Origin: an uncultured Clostridia bacterium
GTDB lineage: Bacteria; Bacillota; Clostridia; Christensenellales; Pumilibacteraceae
NCBI GenBank assembly: GCA_944363615.1
Contig: CALVUQ010000003.1
Coordinates: 1-64,000, forward strand
DNA length: 64,000 nt
Direction of reading: 5' to 3'
In this document: positions 18,052 through 25,984 of the stretch, piece by piece
Position numbering within the stretch: the stretch's first letter is position 1
Layout: the number at the start of each line of letters is the position of its first letter
Notes under the pieces: generated by a model
What the model was told of the DNA's origin: nothing
Databases searched by the model: none
The model's input: the letters and a program-made list of their open reading frames with translations, nothing else
Made by a program: the position numbers and the translations under genes

Positions 18052-18843
18052 ATGTTGTTCGATTTGCATAACGACCTTATTACCTCGGGACTCGGCCGGA
18101 ACGAAATGCGTGCCGAAGCTGAAAAATACTCGCGCTCTCTTATGGGTGCGGTGCTTGTTTTCTGGTCAACCAAGTCAACGGGACTTCCGATGAAGAAGGA
18201 TGTGCCTAAAGGCAAGAATCTGCATTTCGCCGTTGAAGATCTGCATTTTTTTTCGCCGGATAAGGGTGAGGCTCTTTTGAATCTTTCTCCCGTTTACTGC
18301 TCCTTGACGTGGAATTACGACAACGCGCTTGCCGGCGGAGCCTTGGAAAACGGAAGTCTTACGGAGAAAGGGCGCGAAACGCTGGATTTTCTTAATAAGA
18401 ACAAAATCGCGGTTGACGCCGCACACCTTAACAGGAAAAGTTTTTATGAGGTGGCCGAACGCGCCGAAAGATTTATCGATTCCCATACTTTTATCAGCGA
18501 TTTGTTCGATCATCCGCGCAATATTTCCTTATCAATGATTGATATTATAGTGCGCGGCGGCGGGTTGACAGGGCTTACTCCCGTCAGGAGTTTTATGGGA
18601 GGAAACGCCGATTTAAATAGTTACGTGCACGGACTGGACGTATTTTTACAAAGATTCGGCGACGACAATCTTTGCATAGGGACCGATTTCAACGGCTCGG
18701 ACGATTTTCCCTTTGGGCTTAAGAGTTACGTAGGCTTTTCGTCGGTGGCGGATAAACTTTTGAAATCGGGTTACTCAAACGAAACCGTAGAAAAAATTTT
18801 TTATAAAAACGCGTTAAAATATTTTGCCTTAGGAGAACGATAA
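18052..18843 (+). CDS. Membrane dipeptidase (peptidase family M19)
   Basis: Zinc-dependent dipeptidase of the renal dipeptidase family; bacterial members cut a range of L,D- and L,L-dipeptides. At 263 residues it is shorter than the usual 310-400. The family sequence of motifs can be followed: LHND (H6, D8), VED for the bridging glutamate, LTWNYDN, DAAHLN, DSHTFISD with HPRNIS, and IGTDFNG where IGSDFDG is usual. No signal peptide is visible, so it is probably cytoplasmic. Its stop overlaps the purB start by one base, which suggests shared expression, though no functional link is obvious. Confidence 0.85.
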   Translation: MLFDLHNDLITSGLGRNEMRAEAEKYSRSLMGAVLVFWSTKSTGLPMKKDVPKGKNLHFAVEDLHFFSPDKGEALLNLSPVYCSLTWNYDNALAGGALENGSLTEKGRETLDFLNKNKIAVDAAHLNRKSFYEVAERAERFIDSHTFISDLFDHPRNISLSMIDIIVRGGGLTGLTPVRSFMGGNADLNSYVHGLDVFLQRFGDDNLCIGTDFNGSDDFPFGLKSYVGFSSVADKLLKSGYSNETVEKIFYKNALKYFALGER

Positions 18844-20273
18844 TGAGAGAATTATACGAAAACCCGCTTAATTCGAGATACGCAAGTCGCGAAATGTCTG
18901 CAGTTTTTTCGGACGACAACCGTTTTAAATTGTGGCGTAAATTATGGATAGCCCTTGCCGAAAGCGAGAAGGAACTGGGACTTAACATCACCGACGCTCA
19001 GATTGCGGAGATGAAGAAATATGCCGAGGATATCAATTACGATGTTGCGGAAAAACGCGAGGCGGAAGTACGACACGACGTAATGGCTCACGTTTATGCG
19101 TTCGGTACTCAGGCGAAATGCGCAATGCCCATTATTCATCTCGGGGCTACCAGCTGTTACGTTACCGACAACGCTGAAATCATCATGATTTATCAGGCGC
19201 TTAAAATCGTGGAAAAAAAGCTTGTTGCCGTTATGGACAAGCTTAAAAAATTCGCGCTTAAGTACAAGGATACCGCGACCTTGGGATTTACGCATCTTCA
19301 GCCCGCGCAGCTGACGACCGTTGGTAAACGCGCCACGCTCTGGCTGCAGGACCTTATGCTTGATTACTACGATCTTATTCAGCTTGAAAAGAATACCAAA
19401 TTGCGCGGAGTCAAGGGTACGACAGGTACTCAGGCAAGCTTTTTAAGCCTTTTCGACGGGGATCACGACAAGGTAAAGAAACTCGAAAAGCTGATTGTCG
19501 AAAAAATGGGTTTCAGATCCGCTTACGGCGTAACGGGTCAGACTTATACCAGAAAATACGATTACAGCGTGCTTTCGGTTTTATCTAAAATCGCCCAAAG
19601 CGCTTATAAGTTTGCAAACGACTTGAGAATACTGCAGAACATGAAAGAAATGGAGGAGCCTTTCGAAAAAAGTCAGATCGGGTCATCCGCCATGGCGTAT
19701 AAACGCAATCCCATGCGCAGTGAGAGAATGTGCGGGCTTGCGCGTTATGTGATTTCGCTTCCCGTCAACGAGGCTGTTACCGCATCCACCCAGTGGTTCG
19801 AGCGCACTCTGGACGACAGCGCCAATAAGCGCATAACCATAGCTCAGGGCTTTCTGGCGCTTGACGGCGTGCTTAATCTTTACCTTAACATTACCGAAAA
19901 CATGGTAGTTTATGAAAACATCATAAAGAAGCACATTGCGGCGGAGCTTCCTTTCATGGCCACCGAAACCATTCTTATGGAATGCGTAAAAGCGGGCGGC
20001 AACCGACAGGAACTTCATGAAAGAATCCGTACCCATTCCATGGAGGCGGCAAGGCTTGTCAAAGCCGAAGGAAAGGACAACGATCTTCTGAATAGAATCC
20101 GTAAGGACGAGGCGTTCAAAGCCGTTTGGGACAGGCTGGACGAAATTACCGACCCGAACGCTTTTACCGGAAGAGCAAGCCGTCAGGTTACTGAGTTTAT
20201 CGAAAGCGAAATAGATCCTATTCTTGCCGCCCACAAGGAAGCCGCTTCGGTAAGTGCGGAAATTAAGGTCTGA
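18843..20273 (+). CDS. purB: Adenylosuccinate lyase
   Basis: Splits adenylosuccinate to AMP and SAICAR to AICAR, two steps of purine synthesis. The 476-residue protein carries the fumarase/aspartase superfamily signature SSAMAYKRNPMRSE (about 281-294) with the flexible active-site loop, HLQPAQLTTVGKR, and TGTQASF earlier. A C-terminal ADSL_C region with MEAARLVKAEGKDNDL is present. The ATG overlaps the upstream stop by one base. No strong terminator follows. Confidence 0.95.
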   Translation: MRELYENPLNSRYASREMSAVFSDDNRFKLWRKLWIALAESEKELGLNITDAQIAEMKKYAEDINYDVAEKREAEVRHDVMAHVYAFGTQAKCAMPIIHLGATSCYVTDNAEIIMIYQALKIVEKKLVAVMDKLKKFALKYKDTATLGFTHLQPAQLTTVGKRATLWLQDLMLDYYDLIQLEKNTKLRGVKGTTGTQASFLSLFDGDHDKVKKLEKLIVEKMGFRSAYGVTGQTYTRKYDYSVLSVLSKIAQSAYKFANDLRILQNMKEMEEPFEKSQIGSSAMAYKRNPMRSERMCGLARYVISLPVNEAVTASTQWFERTLDDSANKRITIAQGFLALDGVLNLYLNITENMVVYENIIKKHIAAELPFMATETILMECVKAGGNRQELHERIRTHSMEAARLVKAEGKDNDLLNRIRKDEAFKAVWDRLDEITDPNAFTGRASRQVTEFIESEIDPILAAHKEAASVSAEIKV

Positions 20274-20428
20274 TCAAAAATCTTTATTTATAATTTTCCG
20301 GGGAATATTTCCGTTTATAAAAAGCACGAATAACCTTTCGCTCAATAAATGCCTTTGTCGCACTACAATCCGGTATTTGTTTTTATAATCATAGTATATT
20401 TTTCAATTAAACGCGGGGAAGTGAGAGT

Positions 20429-21868
20429 ATGCAAACCATAAAAATAGATTCCGATAAAAAGCATTCGATTTCGAAAGACCTATATATGCAGTTTATGGAA
20501 CCGCTTGGAATTACCGACGGATCGGTGGAAGCGGCATGGGACTTTGAAAAAACGATTGGCGCACTGACGTTACTGAGATTGTAAAAGAGCTGTCGCCATC
20601 GCTTATAAGATTCGGCGGTGTGTTCAGCGCATATTATAAGTGGAAAGACGGTGTGGGACCGTTTATGAAAAGGAAATCCGTTTATAACGTCGAATGGGGC
20701 GGAATAGATTCGGGCGCGGTTGGCACCGATGAATTTGTGCGGTTTTGCCGTAACGTAGGGGCCAGCCCTTTTATAAACGTCAATTTTGAATCGGACGGGC
20801 GCGAAAGATGGGCTTTTCCCGATTTCATGAAAGGCGACAGACGCGGGTTTGCCGAGGAAGCCGCCGAATGGGTGGACTACTGCAACAACCCGGACAATAA
20901 ACTTAGGAATGCTAACGGGGAAAAGCCGTTTAATGTAAAACTGTGGCAGATAGGCAACGAAACGTCTTATATCAAAAACGGATTTGACGCAGTTACAACC
21001 GCAAAAAAGACGGCGGAATTTGCTAAAGCGATGCTGAAAGCCGACCCCGGAATAAAATTGATGGGATGGGGAGACAGCGGATACATTCACGCGGTTATGG
21101 AAGAAGCGGGGGGAATATCTTGATTACCTGGACTATCATAATCTTTTCGGACAGGAGCTTAATCGTGAAAATTCTCCTTTAGTCGGTACCGAATATTTAA
21201 AAGACGCAGCCGCGACATGGGACGCGATGACGAACGCTTATAAATACAATGAAGTCAAGCTTGCGCGGATGAGGGAAGACGTAAAAGGCTACGACGTTAA
21301 ACTTGCTCTTTGCGAAAGTCACTTTAACTTGCAAAGCAGAAACCGCGGCGAAGTACTTTCCACGTGGGCGGCAGGCGCAGGAATGGCGAGAATTTGTAAT
21401 TTATATGAAAGAAACGGCGATATTTTAAAAATAGCCAACATTTGCGATTTCTGCGGAAATTCCTGGATGGTAAACTGTGTAATGATTCCTACGCCTGTTT
21501 ATTGGAGGAAAAAAGCTTATCTTATGCCCGTCGGGTTAATAAGCAAATTGTTTGCGCGTAATATCGGGGAATATGCGATCAACGTTTCCGGCGGAGGAGA
21601 GCTGGATATTACCGCAAGCTGCACAACTACGGGCGACATTTATCTGCATGTGGTAAATACTTCGTGCGATAAATCTGTAAAAGCACGTTTTGAAATAGAC
21701 GGCACATCGGTTTCAAACGGGAAAGTGACTTATTTGTGCGCGGATCCGTTGTTTGAAGTTACCGAGTTTACCTGCGGAGAATTGAGCGAAAAAGAAGAAA
21801 ATTTCGACAACGGAGAATATGTTTTCCTTCCTGCGTCGGTATCCGCGGTAATATTAAAAAAAGCTTGA
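20429..21868 (+). pseudogene. GH51-like alpha-L-arabinofuranosidase, broken by two frameshifts
   Basis: Reading across three frames recovers one glycoside hydrolase of about 480 residues. Piece 1 (20429-20584) gives the N-terminus; piece 2 holds LIRFGG and LWQIGNE, the likely acid/base glutamate; piece 3 holds LALCESHF, the likely nucleophile, then a late beta-sandwich. The first break lies in an A run at 20547-20552: one more A would restore the frame. The second lies in a G run at 21108-21113: one fewer G would restore it. Both breaks being in homopolymers makes sequencing error as likely as true decay. Similarity is to clan GH-A arabinofuranosidases; the exact family is inferred. Confidence 0.75.
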
Positions 21869-21915
21869 AAATATTTAAAATGGCGCCGAGTAAGCTTAAA
21901 GCGCGCATTAGTGAC

Positions 21916-21963
21916 AAAAAAGCCTGAATCTCACACAAAAAACGTGTTGCGATTCAGGCTTTT
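21916..21963. terminator. Bidirectional terminator between the GH51-like gene and the tRNAs
   Basis: AAAAGCCTGAATC (ending 21930) pairs perfectly with GATTCAGGCTTTT (21951-21963). Poly-A on one side and poly-T on the other let it stop transcripts from both directions: the hydrolase on the plus strand and the tRNA cluster on the minus strand. Confidence 0.8.
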
Positions 21964-21966
21964 AAC

Positions 21967-22052
21967 TGGTGCCCAAGGCCGGACTCGAACCGGCACGGTG
22001 TTGCCACCGAAGGATTTTAAGTCCTTTGCGTCTGCCGTTCCGCCACTTGGGC
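21967..22052 (-). tRNA. tRNA-Leu (anticodon TAA)
   Basis: Class II tRNA of 86 nt including an encoded CCA. The acceptor GCCCAAG pairs with CTTGGGC, the anticodon loop reads CTTAAAA with anticodon TAA, a variable arm GGTGGCAACACC follows, and the T loop reads GGTTCGAGTCC. Confidence 0.97.
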
Positions 22053-22058
22053 AAATTC

Positions 22059-22132
22059 TGGAGGCACCACCCAGACTCGAACTGGGGGTAAAGGCTTTGC
22101 AGGCCTCTGCCTTACCACTTGGCTATGGTGCC
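22059..22132 (-). tRNA. tRNA-Cys (anticodon GCA)
   Basis: 74 nt with encoded CCA. The acceptor GGCACCA pairs with TGGTGCC, the anticodon stem GAGGC/GCCTT encloses loop CTGCAAA with anticodon GCA, and the T arm reads AGTTCGAGTCT. It lies 6 nt from tRNA-Leu, and both read toward lower coordinates. Confidence 0.97.
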
Positions 22133-22177
22133 ATAATAAAGTATATATGCCGTAATGCGGGCGGCGGTTCAAAAAAA

Positions 22178-22253
22178 TGGTGGGAGCTACAGGGCTCGAA
22201 CCTGTGACCCTCTGCTTGTAAGGCAGATGCTCTCCCAACTGAGCTAAGCTCCC
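22178..22253 (-). tRNA. tRNA-Val (anticodon TAC)
   Basis: 76 nt with encoded CCA. The acceptor GGGAGCT pairs with AGCTCCC, the anticodon stem TCTGC/GCAGA encloses loop CTTACAA with anticodon TAC, and the T arm carries GGTTCGAGCCC. It is the first gene of the three-tRNA minus-strand cluster. Confidence 0.97.
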
Positions 22254-22563
22254 ACAACGCCGAAAGCCGGTAATTTCCGACAGCTTTTATAGTTTACCAA
22301 AACATCGGAAAAAAAGCAAGAGATTTTACAGGGTTTCGGTGAAAAAATTTCAAAGCTTTTATGAAAGAATCCGATTTATAAAAAAATCAGTCGTTTTGAC
22401 AACGATTCTTAAGAGTTTCGGAATCAGAACTTTGTCTTATTCTTTTAACCGGAAAAATATTTTGGCGCTCTGCGGCTTTTTTATGAGGTTTTACGACTTT
22501 ATTCGCATATTTGCCGTGCGTAAATTCTTTCCCTTTGCATACAATATTTACGAAGAGGAAATT
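22254..22563. other. Region between the tRNA cluster and the ytxC-like gene
   Basis: About 310 bp. It must hold the minus-strand tRNA promoter; a TATAAA-type -10 is visible near 22290 on the minus strand, but no good -35. On the plus strand the frame of the following gene is open back to 22339, but those 75 codons look unlike the family and are preceded by no ribosome site, so I treat them as non-coding. Confidence 0.4.
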
Positions 22564-23322
22564 ATGTTCGAAATCAGACTGACCGTAAAAGCCGAGAATG
22601 CAGGTTGGATACAAGACAAGGAAGAATATATTAAAAGCTTCGTGGAAAGAGCGGGGGGATTCTTTGATTGCTGTAATGCGTTCGGAAGCCGCGAAATGAC
22701 ACTTTCGTGCGATAACCGTAAAAAGGAGAGCGTTGTAAAAGAAATAAAAAGCCTTTTATCGGACGTCTATTGCAACGAGCTTAAACGAAGCTATTTTCTG
22801 TCGAGATTAAGGCTTCCCATGCTTAAGGGGCTAAGCAAGGAGATTTTAATAAGGACTCTTATCGCGTTCGACCGCGAACGAGACGCAGAACTGGTTGAAA
22901 GCCGAATCAGGCTGGAAAAAGTTTTTTCGGTGGACGGGTTCTATTATTTCAGACTGCGCGAGCTTAACGACAGATGGCGGGAGATTGCGGAACTGACCGA
23001 GGCGAACGTCATGCTGCTTTACGACGAGAGCGCGCTTAATCTTTTATTGAAATTTTTATTAAGCGCTGTGGCGCCGAAATACGATACCGTAAGAATTCTG
23101 CAAAAAGCGGGCGGATATTTAATCAAAGCAAGCGACGTGCCTGTTGTGCCCGACAAGCTTCTTACCGCGGGAGAACTCCTTTTGTCGCTTGTGGACATTG
23201 CGCCCATGGAAATAGTGCTGGAAAACAAGATAACCGATTGTTCGCTTCTGATGAAGTTAAGCGACATTTTCGACGTAAAAGACGCAAATAATACATTATC
23301 TTTTTGTGAAAATCTGCAGTAA
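22564..23322 (+). CDS. YtxC-like putative sporulation protein
   Basis: 252-residue soluble protein. The middle resembles the YtxC family of spore-forming Firmicutes, notably VDGFYYFRLRELNDRWREI (about 122-140), where the family has a similar GF-x-FRL segment followed by a helical domain. The role of YtxC is not established. I chose ATG 22564 behind GAGGAA; a longer open frame begins at 22339. It lies upstream of yajC in the same direction but is separated by a yajC promoter. Similarity was judged by eye and is moderate. Confidence 0.55.
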   Translation: MFEIRLTVKAENAGWIQDKEEYIKSFVERAGGFFDCCNAFGSREMTLSCDNRKKESVVKEIKSLLSDVYCNELKRSYFLSRLRLPMLKGLSKEILIRTLIAFDRERDAELVESRIRLEKVFSVDGFYYFRLRELNDRWREIAELTEANVMLLYDESALNLLLKFLLSAVAPKYDTVRILQKAGGYLIKASDVPVVPDKLLTAGELLLSLVDIAPMEIVLENKITDCSLLMKLSDIFDVKDANNTLSFCENLQ

Positions 23323-23335
23323 CGGGAAAAATCAG

Positions 23336-23364
23336 TTGCAATATTTTAAAGGTTGTGTTATCAT
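23336..23364 (+). promoter_or_regulatory. Sigma-A promoter of yajC
   Basis: TTGCAA (23336-23341), 17 bp, TATCAT (23359-23364). yajC begins at 23397 behind AAGGAGA. Confidence 0.65.
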
Positions 23365-23396
23365 AAAGAGGATTTAAAATTTCAAGGAGATAAAAA

Positions 23397-23825
23397 ATGA
23401 AAGGATCACTTATTATGGGCGCAATAACCGCGCAGCAGATCATCCTTATCGTGGTTGTGGTTTTGCTGGTCATCGCGCTTATAGTTCTTCCCATGTTCAC
23501 CAATAAAAAGCGCCAGAAGGCGATTCAGGAACTTCACAATTCCATTTCCGTGGGCGACACCGTAAAGACCGTTGGCGGCATTGTGGGCAAGATTGTCGCC
23601 ATTAACGAGATTAACGCCGTAGACAAAGAGTTCGTGCTTGAAACCGGGCTTGACGGCAGCAAATCCACGATGGTTTTCGATTTCAACGCCATCTACCAGG
23701 TAATGGCTAAATCGGGCGCTAAACCCGCCGTTTCGGAGGCTAAAACAGTCGAAGTTACTCCCGTAGAGCAGGAAGAAAAACCCGCTGAAGACAAGCCCGC
23801 CGATAAAGAAAGCGAGAACAAGTAA
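23397..23825 (+). CDS. yajC: Preprotein translocase subunit YajC
   Basis: Small accessory membrane protein of the SecDF-YajC complex. One membrane helix at about residues 14-35 is followed by FTNKKRQKAIQELHNSISVGDTVKTVGGIVG, the YajC signature, and a beta-rich cytosolic domain. The last about 35 residues are an acidic, proline-containing tail (VEQEEKPAEDKPADKE), longer than in many homologues (142 against about 90-110 residues). secD and secF lie 2.2 kb downstream with the SCIFF genes between them, an order known from Clostridia. Confidence 0.95.
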   Translation: MKGSLIMGAITAQQIILIVVVVLLVIALIVLPMFTNKKRQKAIQELHNSISVGDTVKTVGGIVGKIVAINEINAVDKEFVLETGLDGSKSTMVFDFNAIYQVMAKSGAKPAVSEAKTVEVTPVEQEEKPAEDKPADKESENK

Positions 23826-23842
23826 TTACGTCGAATTTAAAG

Positions 23843-23884
23843 TTCTAAACGACAACATCCTTCTCATATAATTACAGTGTAATT
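23843..23884 (+). promoter_or_regulatory. Promoter-like site with overlapping palindrome before the TIGR04086 gene
   Basis: A TATAAT -10 (23867-23872) has only a weak TTCTAA (23843-23848) as -35. A perfect 7-1-7 inverted repeat, AATTACA-G-TGTAATT (23870-23884), overlaps the -10 and the expected start of transcription, a common position for a repressor operator. The ribosome site GAGGAGG follows at 23887-23893. Confidence 0.45.
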
Positions 23885-23901
23885 GTGAGGAGGATTTTTT
23901 T

Positions 23902-24294
23902 ATGCATTCCAACGAAACAGCCGTAGAGAAAAAACATTACGTTCTTGAGATGGTGAAAGCGCTTATATTGTCTATTATCGTTACGCTTGTGATGATACTG
24001 CTTGCGGCTTTCGCAATCAAGATTTTCAATATTCCCACGGACAGCATTATCATCATCAATCAGGTGATTAAAGGCGTGTCGATTTTTGTTTCGGCAATGA
24101 TATGTTTCAAGTTGCCTTCGTGCGGTTTTATAAGAGGAATTATTCTCGGAATTCTCTATATACTCCTGTCGTTTGTGGTGTTTTCGCTGTTCAACAACGA
24201 ATTCGCTTTCGGCATAAATCTTCTCAACGACGTGGCTCTTGGCGCGGTTACCGGGCTTATAAGCGGAATCATCGCCGTCAATTTAAGAAAATAA
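23902..24294 (+). CDS. TIGR04086-family membrane protein
   Basis: 130-residue protein with four hydrophobic segments (about 16-38, 46-68, 74-95 and 105-128) and short loops. Size, topology and position between yajC and the SCIFF gene match the TIGR04086 family of Clostridia, whose function is unknown. It starts 8 nt after a strong GAGGAGG. It has its own promoter-like site with a palindrome just upstream, and the SCIFF gene downstream has another promoter, so the two need not be co-expressed. Confidence 0.8.
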   Translation: MHSNETAVEKKHYVLEMVKALILSIIVTLVMILLAAFAIKIFNIPTDSIIIINQVIKGVSIFVSAMICFKLPSCGFIRGIILGILYILLSFVVFSLFNNEFAFGINLLNDVALGAVTGLISGIIAVNLRK

Positions 24295-24325
24295 GCGGCT
24301 TTTGTCTTCAGCCTGCGCAAAACAC

Positions 24326-24354
24326 TTGCAAAAACTTATGCCTTGTAGTATAAT
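24326..24354 (+). promoter_or_regulatory. Sigma-A promoter of the SCIFF operon
   Basis: TTGCAA (24326-24331), 17 bp, and a perfect TATAAT (24349-24354). The start of transcription near 24361 leaves a leader of about 25 nt with GGAGG before scfA. Confidence 0.8.
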
Positions 24355-24385
24355 GTTTACAAAAATTGCGGAGGCTTAGCCAATT

Positions 24386-24553
24386 ATGAAACACATTAAA
24401 GTTGTTGCCAAATCCACCATTTGCAGAGACAAACACACCGGTTGCGGCGAGTGTCAGTCCAGTTGCCAGTCTGCTTGCAAAACAAGCTGCACCGTGGGCA
24501 ATCAGTCTTGCGAACAGAAAATCAACCGTATCGAAAAAGAAGACAACAGATAA
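24386..24553 (+). CDS. scfA: SCIFF (six cysteines in forty-five) ranthipeptide precursor
   Basis: Ribosomal peptide precursor of 55 codons. It opens with MKHIKVVAKST, then has a dense cysteine run at positions 20, 23, 27, 31, 35 and 42, with the C-xxx-C-K-T-S-C-T-V-G-N-Q signature of SCIFF peptides. The neighbouring radical SAM enzyme installs thioether bridges on such peptides; the final product and its role are unsettled. Two features are unusual: a seventh cysteine at position 13, and about 13 extra residues, charged and Cys-free, after the last cysteine. The ATG at 24386 follows GCGGAGG by 10 nt. The maturase start lies 4 nt beyond the stop. Confidence 0.95.
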   Translation: MKHIKVVAKSTICRDKHTGCGECQSSCQSACKTSCTVGNQSCEQKINRIEKEDNR

Positions 24554-24557
24554 GTAA

Positions 24558-25892
24558 ATGGTTCACGCGTTTGACTGTCTCGGCCACAGCTTTTTGTTGG
24601 ACGTTGAAAGCGGTTCGGTATTCATTGTAGATTCACTGACAAAGGCTTTAATAGAAAACCACGATTCTCCCGTTGATTATTCAAAGGGGGAATTTTCCCG
24701 TTATACCGCAACCGAAATCGCGGAAGCTGGGGAAGAAATAGACGCTCTTATAAAGGAGGGCGTTCTCTTTTCGCCTGAGCCTCCGCACAAAAAACCCGAA
24801 TATGCGGGAATTATAAAAGCAATGTGTCTTAATATTTCGCACATGTGCAATTTAAGATGCGAGTACTGTTTTGCGGACGGCGGTTCTTACAGCGGCGCGA
24901 TGACGAACATGAGTTTCGAAGTCGCAAAAAACGCCGTCGATTTTCTCATTGCCAAAAGCGGCGGAAGGCGCAATCTCGAAATAGATTTTTTCGGGGGAGA
25001 GCCTCTTCTGAATTTCGACGTCGTAAAGCGTACCGTGGCGTATGCTCGCGGACTGGAAAAGGAAAAGAACAAAAATTTCCGTTTTACCATTACCACTAAC
25101 GCAATGTTGCTTGACGATGACGCAATTGACTTTTTCAACAAAGAAATGTATAACGTCGTCGTCAGTATAGACGGCAGAAAATCTGTACATAATTCGGTAA
25201 GGAAAACCGTTGCGGGGGAAGGGTCTTTCGACGCGGCGATGAAAAACGCGCTTAACTTCAAGGCAAAGCGCAAGGGACAGTATTACGTGCGCGGGACCTA
25301 TACTGCGCTTAACAAGGATTTTTCCAAAGACGTATTGTACCTGAACGACTGCGGTTTCGACCAGATTTCCATCGAGCCCGTGGTTCTTCCCGAAAATCAC
25401 AGGCTTGCAATACACAAAAGCGACGTTCCCGAACTTATCGAAGAATACGATAAACTGGTCAACGAGTATTTCCGAAGAAGAAAGACGGATAAGTGGTTTA
25501 ATTTCTTTCACTTCATGATAGATATTTATCACGGTCCGTGCGAAACCAAAAGGCTTGTCGGCTGCGGCGCGGGTAACGAGTATGTTGCCGTTGCGCCAAA
25601 CGGCGATATTTTCCCTTGTCACCAATTCGACGGGGACGCCGATTATAAAATAGGAAACGTTCTCGACGGCACATTCGACAATCGTATTCCCGAAAAATTC
25701 GCCCTAAACAACCTTCTCGAGAAAAAAGATTGCCGCGATTGCTGGGCAAAATATTACTGCAGCGGCGGATGCGCGGCAAACGCCATTCATTATTGCGGCG
25801 ACATCAACAAACCTTACAAGATTACGTGCGAGCTTATGCGCAAAAGAATAGAGTGCGCTATTGCCGTAAATTCCCTTGAAAAATCAAAATAA
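24558..25892 (+). CDS. scfB: SCIFF radical SAM maturase (thioether bridge-forming)
   Basis: Radical SAM/SPASM enzyme of 444 residues that modifies the scfA peptide. An N-terminal peptide-recognition region (1 to about 85, beginning MVHAFDCLGHSFLLD) precedes the radical SAM core with C97-xxx-C101-xx-C104 and the FFGGEPLL segment. The C-terminal SPASM domain has cysteines for two auxiliary [4Fe-4S] clusters, seen in GCGAGNEY, FPCHQFD, CRDCW and CSGGCAANA. It starts 4 nt after scfA without a clear ribosome site, so translation is probably coupled to the peptide gene. secD follows with its own promoter. Confidence 0.95.
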   Translation: MVHAFDCLGHSFLLDVESGSVFIVDSLTKALIENHDSPVDYSKGEFSRYTATEIAEAGEEIDALIKEGVLFSPEPPHKKPEYAGIIKAMCLNISHMCNLRCEYCFADGGSYSGAMTNMSFEVAKNAVDFLIAKSGGRRNLEIDFFGGEPLLNFDVVKRTVAYARGLEKEKNKNFRFTITTNAMLLDDDAIDFFNKEMYNVVVSIDGRKSVHNSVRKTVAGEGSFDAAMKNALNFKAKRKGQYYVRGTYTALNKDFSKDVLYLNDCGFDQISIEPVVLPENHRLAIHKSDVPELIEEYDKLVNEYFRRRKTDKWFNFFHFMIDIYHGPCETKRLVGCGAGNEYVAVAPNGDIFPCHQFDGDADYKIGNVLDGTFDNRIPEKFALNNLLEKKDCRDCWAKYYCSGGCAANAIHYCGDINKPYKITCELMRKRIECAIAVNSLEKSK

Positions 25893-25926
25893 ATGATTGT
25901 CCGACTTAAAAACGGACTGTATTTAA

Positions 25927-25956
25927 TTGACTAATCGGGCGGAAATATTATATAAT
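25927..25956 (+). promoter_or_regulatory. Sigma-A promoter of secDF
   Basis: TTGACT (25927-25932), 18 bp, perfect TATAAT (25951-25956). secD begins at 25985 behind TTGGAGG. Confidence 0.75.
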
Positions 25957-25984
25957 TATGCTATTGTAAGTTGGAGGCTCTTAG

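Noticed and set aside
20274-20345. Inverted TTTATAA/TTATAAA repeat after purB as a terminator
   Set aside because: The stem is AT-only with a long loop and no T run; it does not meet the pattern of a rho-independent terminator.
22339-22563. N-terminal extension of the ytxC-like gene
   Set aside because: The 75 extra codons have no ribosome site and unusual composition, while ATG 22564 has GAGGAA at a proper distance.
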